Shown: positions 1 to 6,728 of the stretch, piece after piece | Layout of the letters: the number at the start of each line of letters is the position of its first letter | Position numbering within the stretch: position 1 is the stretch's first letter | DNA from: Chrysochromulina parva | Lineage: Eukaryota; Haptophyta; Prymnesiales; Chrysochromulinaceae | Reading direction: 5' to 3' | Length of the DNA stretch: 10,718 nt | Assembly (NCBI GenBank): GCA_002887195.1 | Contig: PJAB01002053.1 | Span: 1-10,718 of the forward strand | Program-made: the position numbers and the translations under genes | The notes under the pieces: generated by a model | The model's input: the letters and a program-made list of their open reading frames with translations, nothing else | Database searches by the model: none | Told to the model about the DNA's origin: nothing

Positions 1-278
1 TGCCTTCGAGTGCGACACCGTTGCCCTTGTGCTGTTCCCAGAGGCCGCAGCACCGGCCTCGGCGTCGCCGGCTTCGCGATTCGCTCTCGCCGTGATCGGC
101 ATCGACCACGGGCGTCGCCTTAAAGCTCAAACGGGCCGACCCGAGCGCGACTGACGCCGCCAGGGAGCCCGGCAACGACGCGCACAAGCGCCATGATTCG
201 TCTGGGCCCAGACGCGGCTTGCGGAATGAGGGCGTGACGTGGGCCTTTAACGTTCACGCCTCGTTCTCTCGAAGCCCG
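1..278. other. Upstream region of CWC27, possible end of a preceding gene
   Basis: No gene can be firmly recognised here. On the + strand one frame is open from base 2 to a TGA at 152-154 (50 codons, Ala-rich with normal-looking composition). It could be the last exon of a gene lying to the left, but I recognise no domain and it may be chance in GC-rich DNA. The remaining bases up to the CWC27 start should hold its promoter and 5' leader; I see no convincing TATA box. The call of upstream/regulatory DNA is inferred from position. Confidence 0.3.
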
Positions 279-300
279 GTCGACGGCCGTCGCCGTCGAC
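279..300 (+). promoter_or_regulatory. GC-rich hairpin directly before the CWC27 start codon
   Basis: A perfect 9-base inverted repeat (GTCGACGGC at 279-287 and GCCGTCGAC at 292-300) encloses a 4-base loop and ends one base before the ATG at 301. In the mRNA it would form a stable stem touching the start codon. The base pairing is seen in the sequence. Any effect on initiation is inference; cap-proximal or start-adjacent stems generally lower scanning efficiency in eukaryotes. Confidence 0.5.
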
Positions 301-1328
301 ATGTCGTCGCTCACGGTGTACGCCAACGAGCCGGTCACCCGTGGCAAAGTGGTCGTGCATACGAGCATCGGGCCGCTCGACATTGAGCTGTGGCCCAAGG
401 AGGCGCCGATGGCGTGCCGCAACTTTGTGCAGCTGTGCCTCGAGGGCTACTATGACGGCTGCATCTTCCACCGGGTGATCAGGGACTTCATGGCGCAGAC
501 GGGCGACCCCACGGGAACGGGCAAGGGCGGCGAGTCCGTCTTCGGCTCCAAATTCAAGGACGAATTCCACAGCCGGCTGCGCTTCACGCATCGCGGTCTC
601 ATTGCGATGGCCTCCGAGGGTCCCGACACGAACGGCTCGCAATTCTTCGTGACGCTGGACCGGTGCGAGTGGCTCGACCGCAAGCACACGATATTTGGCA
701 AGGTGACCGGCAACTCGCTCTACAACCTCCACCGCTTCAACGAGCTCGAGGTCGACGCGGCCGACCGTCCCGAGTTCGCGCCGCGCATCGAGCGGTGCGA
801 GGTGCTGCTCGAGCCATTCGATGACATTGTGCCACGCGCACCGGCGGCGGCGCCCGCCGCCGCCGCCGCCGCCGCCGCCGCGACCGCCAAGCCACGGAAG
901 AAGGAGAAGCGCAATCTCAATCTGCTTTCCTTCGGAGAGGAGGAGGCCGCCGGCGAGGCCGAGGCCGCCGGCCAGCCTCGCGCCCTCCTCTCAAGTCACG
1001 ACGTGCTCGACGATCCTCGCCTGTCGAAGAAAAGCGCCATCGAGCCCTCGGCGGATGTGCCCGATACGGCGCCCGTAGACGCCGCGCGCTCGCCACTGCC
1101 TCGTGCGCCGCATCCGCCGCCGCAGCGGCCGGCCGGTGGAGCGTCCGACGCACAAGACGCACGAGCAGCGGATGCGGCAACGGACGAGGCGGCGGCCGAG
1201 GCGGCGTTCGAAGCGCGTATGCTCGAGCAGATGCATGCCAAGCGCCAACGGTTGCAACCGCAGTCGGCCGCCGCTGCCTCGGGCGGCGCTGGGAACGGCG
1301 AGAGTGGCGGCGGCGGAAGTAGCAGGGC

Positions 1329-1372
<44 letters not shown>

Positions 1373-1545
1373 ATGCGGGGCTTTCCGAATACGATCGGCT
1401 TAAGGCAGAGATGGGGGCCGAGCGTCGGCACGAGCTTGCCGAGGCCGCTGCTGAGTCTACGAGGCGCGCAGCCGGCGGCGGCGGCGGCGATGCTGGCGGC
1501 GCTGGTAGTGGGTGGAAATGGCGCGGGAAGAGTGGAGGTGATGCT

Positions 1546-1580
<35 letters not shown>

Positions 1581-1908
1581 GGGGGAGGGGGGCGCCCGGA
1601 TGAGCGAGCTTGAGAAGCAGCGTGCGCGCTTCCTCCAAAAGAAGCGCGAGAGCGTCGGCCTCGACCGCAAGCAGCGCGAGAAGGCCACCCTGGCCAAGCT
1701 CGCTGCATTCAACTCGCGAGGGCTCTCGCACAAGCTTGATTTTCGGGCGGGTCAGCCTCCCAAAATGGCTGAGGCTGCGTCGTCGTTCGACTCGTTCGAC
1801 CCGCTCCGCCATGGCACTCACGAGGGGCGAGCCATTCAAAAGATCCGAGAGCGCGAGAAGGCGATGCTCTCGATGTCGGGGAACTATGCCGACGACGAGC
1901 CGCGGTAG
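301..1908 (+). CDS. CWC27: CWC27-type spliceosomal cyclophilin (peptidyl-prolyl isomerase-like)
   Basis: This 535-residue protein is a nuclear cyclophilin that joins the activated spliceosome, where CWC27 partners CWC22. Residues about 1-175 form the cyclophilin domain, with motifs FHRVIRDFMAQTGDPTGTG (56-74), GSQFFVTL (112-119) and EWLDRKHTIFGKV (123-135). The residues matching cyclophilin A Arg55, Phe60, Met61, Gln63, Phe113, Trp121 and His126 are all present (R58, F63, M64, Q66, F116, W124, H129). The CWC27 identity rests on the PFDDIVPR segment after the domain, NLLSFGEEE (207-215), SSHDVLDDPRLS, and the charged C-terminal tail with a FDPLRHGTHEG segment. It is longer than human CWC27 (472) because of Ala, Gly and Asp/Glu tracts. 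It is a single exon, with G at -3 of the first ATG. The neighbour MNS1 is convergent. Confidence 0.95.
841..885 (+). repeat. GCC trinucleotide tract encoding poly-Ala in CWC27
   Basis: A GCC/GCG run encodes a nearly pure alanine stretch (about residues 182-194) just after the cyclophilin domain. It is a simple-sequence expansion in the disordered linker, absent from the family core, and likely length-variable between strains. Confidence 0.85.
1330..1370 (+). repeat. GGC trinucleotide tract encoding poly-Gly in CWC27
   Basis: An uninterrupted GGC run encodes 14 consecutive glycines in the disordered middle of CWC27. A shorter Gly tract follows at about 1471-1490. It is typical slippage-prone microsatellite DNA. 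Confidence 0.9.
1546..1581 (+). repeat. GACGAG hexanucleotide tract encoding an Asp-Glu run in CWC27
   Basis: Repeats of GACGAG encode alternating Asp and Glu, giving an acidic block before the basic coiled C-terminal tail of CWC27. Human CWC27 also has an acidic stretch in its linker, so the charge, rather than the repeat itself, may be the conserved feature. Confidence 0.85.
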
Positions 1909-1939
1909 GCTCACATAGGCATTGCGGTAGCTCACATAG
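1902..1939 (+). repeat. Tandem duplication spanning the CWC27 stop codon
   Basis: The segment GCGGTAG-GCTCACATAGG is followed at once by CATT and a second copy GCGGTAG-CTCACATAGG, a period of about 22 bases. The first TAG (1906-1908) is the CWC27 stop. The second copy lies in the 3' UTR. It is a small local duplication of unknown effect. Confidence 0.7.
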
Positions 1940-2614
1940 GACCGAGCTCGCCGTTCCGCCGCGCGCCGTGCGGTGTGAAACGAAAGCTGTGCGGCGCACG
2001 CCGCCCGAACCGCCCGGTCGCGAAAGCCGAAACGGCGTCGCGTGCGGACCGGGGGAGCGGGGACCGGGCGGCGGAACGACCGGGAGGGGCGCGGGGGCCG
2101 CGCACCGAGACCGGAATACGCCCCCAGACTGAGACTCCGGCCCACGCCAGGGCCCTGGCCCGCTGCTTCGCTGTGCGCGACCGTGGGGCCCAGCACGCCC
2201 AGTGCCAGTTACACCCACTGGTTAACCAGCTAATAACCAGCGTGGAACCGACTCCGGTTCTCGGCGCCCAGACCCGAGACCCCAGTCCGCCCGCCATAGA
2301 CCCCCCGGCCCCCGCGCGCGGTGGGCGGCGTGAATCGCGTAGTTTCCTTATAACGTATATGAGCTGCAGCTTCCGCCGTTGCAGAGGCCATTCGCTTGGC
2401 GGTACGGCCGTGCACAGGACACCTCCCGCGCCCGCCGGCACACATAGCACGGCGCGGTGCGGTCACACGCACAAAAGTACCGTCCCCGGGACGCGACACC
2501 CCCCGCCTTCCCCCCTCTGCTGCCGAATCTGCCTCCACCTGCGGACGTGCGTCGTCCGCGTGCGTGGCTCCTCCTCCCGCGCGCCTTTTCCTGCCGCCAC
2601 GTCGCCTTCGCTCC
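1940..2614. other. Convergent intergenic region, no gene recognised
   Basis: This stretch lies between the 3' ends of CWC27 (+) and MNS1 (-). The open frames here have no recognisable domains and look like GC-rich chance frames. I see no tRNA, rRNA or mobile-element signature. It contains a perfect 12-base palindrome CTGGTTAACCAG (2219-2230), the palindrome GCCAGGGCCCTGGC (2146-2159) and a short AT-rich patch at 2345-2361. It must include both 3' UTRs; no AATAAA signal is evident. Confidence 0.5.
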
Positions 2615-4289
2615 TCACTTGGGCGCGGCGAACAGCGCCAAGTCGGCTTCGCTGGAGAGGATACCTTTGGGTAGGTGCTGCAGCCCGAGGTTTTTCGCGT
2701 GCGCGGCGAGCATGCGCTTGCGCTCCTCCTCGATAATCTGCTGCCGGATCTGCTCGACGCGCTCCGCGTTGAGCTGCTCCTGCAGCTCGGCCCCCCGCTC
2801 TTGCTCGTACTTGGCGCGGCGCAGCTCGAGGAGCTGCTCGATGGCCTTCCGGTGCTCGAGCTGCTTCATGCGGCGCTTCTGCGCGTTCATCTGGTCGAGC
2901 CGGTCGTCCTCGGCGAACTTGGCGAGCATCGCCACCCTGAAGCCCTCCTCCTCTTGCTTCTCCTCCTCGCGCCGGATCGCCTTGAGCTGCCGCTGGTACT
3001 CGTTCGCGAGCGCAATGTCCATGCGCTGCTGCACCGCGCGCGCCATCTTCTCCTTCTCCTTTTGAAGGATCTTCTCCTCGGTCTCCTGGATGACGAGCTC
3101 GTTGCGCAGATTGTCCATCTCGTCCTTCTCGCGTTGGCTGCGAGCGGGGGAGAGGGGGGGGGGCGTGAGCGACGACGAGAGGGGCTGGCGGCGCGACGCG
3201 CGACGACGGAAGGCTCGAGGTTGGGATCGAGGTTGCTCGAGGTTGCTCGAGGTTGATTGAGGTTGGGAGGCTCCGCGTGTGGACGCGTGTGGGGGTGCGG
3301 GGTGGGGGGGGGAGGGGGGCGGCAGCCAAGGGGGTGGCGGGTCGAGGGGGGGGCGGAGTTCTCGGCTGGGGCGGGCTCGCGCACCGCGCCGCCATGTCGC
3401 CCGAAATCTTCTCGAGCGCGGCGTCTTTGGCGTTCTGATCCTTCTCGCGCTCGAGTCGCATGGCCTGCTCGCGCGCCATGACGTGCTCGGCGTAGGCGCG
3501 GATCTTGGCATTCTCCTCCTCGATCTCGACCCGGCGCTTGTGCTTGTATTCCTCCTGCTGCACGATGAACGCGTCGATGTACGACTTGATCTCCTTCTCC
3601 TTCGCGTGGCGCGCCTCTGTCTCTCTCCGGTCCTCCTCGATGATCGCCTCAACGACCTTGTCCACCATCTCCTTCTCCTTGAGGAACTGCTGGTAGGCCT
3701 CGGCCTTGAGCGTCATCTTCTCCTGCACCTGCTTGTCCAACTCCGCTCGCATCGCGCGCCCATCCTGCTGGCGCAGGTATTCGCGGTACGCCTCCGCCTG
3801 CAGCCCGCGCTGCCGGTCCGCCTCCATCGTCTGGGCCATAATGGACTCCGACTCGGCCTGCTTGGCGATCAGGTGCGCCGACTCCTTGATCTGGCACTCG
3901 CGCTCCTTGTTCATGTACGCCGCCTTCAGCTTCTCCTCCAGCGCCCGCAGTTCCTCCGACTGCTCGCAGATGCGCTGCACGTTCTTCGCCTCGCGCACAG
4001 CCTGTGTCTTGCGGCGCGCGATCTCGGCGGCGAGCCGCTCGTCCTGCTCGCGCAACACCGCCTCTCGCTGCTGCGCGATCGACGCCGACATCAGCTGCTG
4101 CGTCGCATACATGTTCTGCTGCGCCGCCTTCTGCTCGTTTGTGATCCGTGTCTGGACCACACGGCCATCGGAACGGAAGTTCTCGCCGAGCATCCGGTCG
4201 GTCTGGATAGTCTTCTCGAGCTCGAGCGTGAAATTATCCTTGATCCTCTGTGTCGCCAGCTTCGCCTCATACCGCCGGACCTGTGCCAT
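2615..4289 (-). CDS. MNS1: MNS1-type trichohyalin/plectin-homology flagellar protein, two exons
   Basis: The coding sequence is the complement of 3385-4289 joined to 2615-3137, 475 residues (human MNS1 has 495). MNS1 is a coiled-coil microtubule inner protein of axonemal doublets, needed for motile cilia and flagella. Almost the whole protein is charged coiled coil of the trichohyalin-plectin-homology type. The family signature near the C terminus is clear: MLAKFAEDDRLDQMNAQ (372-388), KQLEHRKAIEQL (393-404), IIEEERKRMLAAHAKNL (436-452) and LPKG (457-460). The start chosen is the first ATG (4287-4289), with G at -3 and +4; the open frame runs further upstream but has no earlier ATG. The donor after M-A-A-CG and the acceptor before CCAACGC restore the frame exactly (phase 2). 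The J-protein gene ends 147 bases upstream on the same strand. The gene implies a flagellated life stage. Confidence 0.93.
3138..3384 (-). other. MNS1 intron (247 bases, GT-AG, phase 2)
   Basis: Read on the - strand, the donor is GCGCG|GTGCGC and the acceptor is a long C/T tract ending CTCGCAG|CCAACG. The flanking exons lie in different reading frames (offset by the 247-base intron), and only removal of this piece joins the two halves of the MNS1 coiled coil. The intron holds a 10-base tandem repeat and a very G-rich + strand section (about 3291-3358), seen as poly-C in the transcript. Confidence 0.88.
3214..3268 (-). repeat. 10-base tandem repeat inside the MNS1 intron
   Basis: On the + strand, the unit CTCGAGGTTG recurs at exact 10-base spacing from about 3227 to 3266, with an extra copy at 3214-3223 and slight decay at the right end (ATTGAGGTTG). 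It is entirely intronic. Confidence 0.85.
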
Positions 4290-4436
4290 CGCGGCGGACG
4301 AGCGCAAGCGGCCGCCCTCGGAAGCGCGCGCTGGCCAAGCTCAGCAGAGCAACGGAATTGAAGATTCACATTCACACAATCGGACTGGCTCAAAACCTCG
4401 TTTTTGGCTCTATAAACGTGGGGCAAATTTGAAGCT
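4290..4436 (-). promoter_or_regulatory. Short spacer: 3' end of the J-protein gene and promoter of MNS1
   Basis: Only 147 bases separate the J-protein stop from the MNS1 start, both on the - strand, so this piece must hold the J-gene 3' UTR and the MNS1 promoter/leader. It is AT-richer than its surroundings at 4360-4436. A TATA-like CTATAAACG lies at 4410-4418 (TTTATAG when read on the - strand), about 120 bases before the ATG. The role is inferred from position. Confidence 0.4.
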
Positions 4437-6728
4437 CTACGGCGCGGGCAGCGCCCTACTTGCCCACTCTCTCGTGGGCTCGTCGAGCTCGTGTGGGAAA
4501 TCGACGAAAATCTTGACGTGCAGTGCGCCGGCGGCGCCGTTGGCCTCGCCCTCGTCCTCGCGCTCTCGTTCGGGCATCCCCTCGCCTTCGACCTTGAGCA
4601 CTTCGCCCGGCTGGCTCACCCCGTGCCGCGACAGCGCGACTACATGCCCATCGAGGTGCGAGAGGGTCGAATTAAAGCCTAGCAGGGCCTGCCGCAGCGT
4701 CAGGTGCATGCTCGTGTGCAGCGCCTGGCCCACCCGCTTGAATCTCGGGTCGGAGATCACCTTGAGCTTAAGCTTCACGTCTCCCGGGATCATGCCCGGC
4801 CGCTGCTCGCTCGCGCGACTAAAGGTGAGCACGTCTCCGTCGGCCATGCCGCGCAGCACGCGCACCTCGAGCTGGCGCTGGCGCTGCTCGCACCGCTCGT
4901 CACTGGGCACCTCCTGCTGCTGCTGGATGACGAATCCAGGCGCGAGCTGCACGTTCACCGGCCGGATCTCGGCGGGGCACTCGCCGCAGCGCGCGCAGCG
5001 CCGTGACGAGCGCGCGGACGGAGTCGCACCCTTTCCACAGCCCTTGCACACGACACGTCGCGTGATGGTGAGTGACTTGTGCACGCCCGTGTACACCTGA
5101 AGAGGGAGGCAATCAGCATGCACACCTGATGAGGAAGGCAATCAGCGTGTACACCCGAGGAGGGACGCACTCACGGGAACGCTGTGGAAAGGGAACGCTG
5201 TGGAAAGGGAACGCTGTGGAAAGGGAACGCTGTGGAAAGGGAACGCTGTGGAAAGGGAACGCTGAGGAAAGGGAGCGACTGTGGAAAGGGAACGCTGTGG
5301 AAAGGGAACGCTGAGGAAAGGGAGCGACTGTGGAAAGGGAGGTGAGGCACGCTGTGGAAAGGTGAACAGGGAGGCACTCACGGGCACGCTGCGAGGCACT
5401 CCGTGCGGCAAAGCAGAGGCACTCAGAAGTCTATTCTGGTGTTCTCATTCACACCACTCTGGTGTTCTCATTCACACCTCCGCCAAGCTCACGCTCATCT
5501 CCACGCTCCCGTCGTCGCCCCGCTGCTTCTGAGTCGCCTCGCTCGCCGCTTGGTACCCATGCATATCGTACAAGATGCGCGCGTCCGGCGCCGCGAGCAC
5601 GTCGTACGCAGCGCGCACCTCCGCGAAACGACGCGCTGCGAACTCTCGCTGCTCAGCGGTTCGCTGCTTGTCCGGATGCAGCTTGAGGGACAAGCGCCGG
5701 AAGCTCTGCTTGATGGCCTGCTCATTCACGCCGCCATCGCCGCCCTCCTCGGGCAGCCCGAGCACCTGCATGCAATGAGGGAGGCCACTCAGCGTCACGC
5801 AGAGGTTAAGCAGAGGAAAAGCAGAGGGGCCCACCTCGTACAAGCCCTCGCCGCGTGCGCACACGAAGCGGCAGCGCAGATCGCTCGGGATGAGCGCCCA
5901 GTCCGACGCGCAGCCCGCCGGCCGCGCCACGCGCCGTGCGCCGCCGTGACACGAGCAGTACCCGGACACGGACGCGGACACCTCGGCGTCGCAATCTCGA
6001 TCGAGCTCCGGTTCTCTCGGACCGTCGGAGCTGCAGTTGCCGGTCTGGTGCCAGCCGTCACAGTCGTAGTGCGCGGCGCGCGCGCACTCGCTCTCGCACT
6101 CAAAGGGCGCGTGGTCACAGCCGGAGAGCCGCACGCGCCGCCGTCGGCCATCGAGCGCGCCGGCGCACTCGCAATAGCCCGACGCGCCCGCGGGCACCAT
6201 GTCTGAGCACGCGCGGTCTGCATGCTCGTCACGCAGCCCGTCGGGATCGCACCCGTGCGTCTGGCGCCAGCCGAGGCACGAGTATCGCTGGTCGCGCGGC
6301 GGCGAGGGCGTGCTTTCGATGGCGGCGGTGGAGGCGGCGGTGGAGGCGGCGGTGGAGGCGGCGGTGCGTGGTGGTGGTATCGCGCCTACGGGCGGCGGGT
6401 CGCAAGTGCCGTCTGCGGAGCACGTCGGCTCGCTGGTACGCGGCTCGGCTGAGTGTAGCCGACATTCGACTTTGCACGCAAACGGCGGGTGGATGCACGC
6501 GACGCGGCTCACCCGCACGCCATTGGCACACTCACAGTAGCCACTCGCACCCGAGTCTATGATGAGGTCGCACGCCTTGTCTGCGGCCGGCTCGCGCACG
6601 CCGTCTGGGTCGCAGCCGCCAGTCTGGCGCCAGCTAATGCAGCCGTCGATGGCGCCTAATGCAGCCAACACTCGCAAACCGGAGAGAATGAGGGCCAGTC
6701 GGGCCAGTCGGGCCAGTCGGGCCTCCAT
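4437..6728 (-). CDS. Secreted/ER J-domain co-chaperone with three Cys-rich repeats, ERdj3/Scj1-like C-terminal region
   Basis: The coding sequence is the complement of 5835-6728, 5478-5765 and 4437-5096, 613 residues, both introns phase 0. Domains in order: a signal peptide (1 to about 25, hydrophobic, ending AALGA); three repeats with eight cysteines each (30-89, 151-215, 223-290) of pattern C-x2-W-x-QT-x2-C-x2-DG-x-R ... SGYC-x-C; a J domain (about 296-368) with HPD at 328-330; a very short linker without a Gly/Phe region; a degenerate zinc finger starting CKGCGKG (411-417); then the DnaJ C-terminal substrate-binding fold, with VYTGVHKSL, THLDGH-like SHLDGHVVALSR and a VEGEGMP segment as in DNAJB11/Scj1. 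It should stimulate a BiP-type Hsp70 in the ER lumen. No KDEL-type tail is seen (ends ALPAP). Start: first ATG in frame. The Cys-rich repeats are a family I cannot name. Confidence 0.9.
5096..5174 (-). repeat. 29-base repeat duplicating the intron 2 acceptor
   Basis: On the + strand, CCTGAAGAGGGAGGCAATCA... (5096-5124) is repeated as CCTGATGAGGAAGGCAATCA... (5125-5153), with a decayed third copy from 5154. In the transcript each of the first two copies ends in a pyrimidine-rich TCAG|GTGT, so two acceptors lie 29 bases apart. Only the one at 5097 keeps the frame. CTGAT in each copy resembles a branch point. Confidence 0.85.
5097..5477 (-). other. J-protein gene intron 2 (381 bases, GT-AG, phase 0)
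   Basis: Donor SLAE|GTGTGAATG and acceptor CCCTCTTCAG|GTGTAC join SVSLAE to VYTGVHKSL, exactly the conserved LEEVYAG-type junction of ERdj3 proteins. Without splicing the frame stops at GTGTGA. Most of the intron is tandem repeat, and both ends lie in local duplications. Repeated GTGAGTGCCTCCCT/CTGATTGCCTYCCTC elements also occur through it. Confidence 0.9.
5175..5336 (-). repeat. Ten-unit 16/17-base tandem repeat in J-protein intron 2
   Basis: The + strand unit GGGAACGCTGTGGAAA occurs ten times without spacers. Two units carry CTGAGG and two are 17-base variants (GGGAGCGACTGTGGAAA). Units 5-7 (5239-5287) and 8-10 (5288-5336) are identical, so a 49-base higher-order duplication is superimposed. 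A decayed extension follows to about 5361. In the transcript the unit reads CCCTTTCCACAGCGTT, each containing an acceptor-like TTTCCACAG. Confidence 0.95.
5435..5480 (-). repeat. 23-base tandem duplication of the intron 2 donor
   Basis: TCTGGTGTTCTCATTCACAC plus CAC (5435-5457) is followed directly by the same 20 bases plus CTC (5458-5480), one mismatch in 23. The right copy contains the true donor (exon end 5478). The left copy offers a second GTGTGA donor 23 bases into the intron; using it would add an immediate stop. Confidence 0.88.
5766..5834 (-). other. J-protein gene intron 1 (69 bases, GT-AG, phase 0)
   Basis: Donor GLYE|GTGGGC and acceptor TGCATGCAG|GTGCTC join LYE to VLGLP, restoring the J-domain opening LYEVLGL. 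The intron is 23 codons without a stop, so retention would be read through as an insertion in helix I of the J domain. That makes the intron easy to miss by ORF calling. Confidence 0.88.
6321..6366 (-). repeat. 12-base tandem repeat encoding STAA units between Cys repeats 1 and 2
   Basis: The + strand unit GGCGGCGGTGGA recurs three and a half times and encodes a four-residue Ala/Ser/Thr repeat (about residues 122-136) in the linker between the first and second Cys-rich repeats. The composition suits a flexible, possibly O-glycosylated spacer (inference). Confidence 0.85.
6692..6721 (-). repeat. 9-base triple repeat in the J-protein signal peptide
   Basis: GGGCCAGTC is repeated three times in a row on the + strand and encodes the LAR-LAR-LA series at residues 5-12 of the predicted signal peptide. 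Copy-number change would lengthen the signal peptide in frame by three residues per unit. Confidence 0.88.

Noticed and set aside
991..2196. Long - strand open frame opposite CWC27 (401 codons)
   Set aside because: It is antisense to a well-recognised CWC27 coding region, is low complexity (Ala, Arg, Leu from GC-rich repeats) and has no domain.
1975..2736. + strand 253-codon frame in the convergent gap
   Set aside because: It starts after the CWC27 stop, has an Arg/Pro/Ser chance composition, overlaps the 3' end of MNS1 and has no recognisable domain.
2463..4307. Single 614-codon - strand frame through the MNS1 region
   Set aside because: It starts at a TTG and after 3385 reads intron and then the wrong frame (Pro/Arg-rich). 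Splicing 3385 to 3137 restores the family signature to a normal-length protein.
2675..4361. Leu-rich + strand frames opposite MNS1
   Set aside because: Leu/Arg/Val-rich translation is the usual antisense shadow of a Glu/Lys/Gln-rich coiled coil; no domain is recognised.
5175..5336. CRISPR-like repeat array
   Set aside because: The units are contiguous 16-17 bases with no spacers, lie inside a eukaryotic intron, and have no cas genes nearby.
5072..5411. Repetitive open frames on both strands over the intron 2 array
   Set aside because: They translate only the tandem repeat and are bounded by the splice sites; they are an artefact of a repeat without stops.
5403..6206. + strand 267-codon frame opposite the J-protein
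   Set aside because: It is antisense to the Cys-rich repeats and J domain, with no domain of its own.
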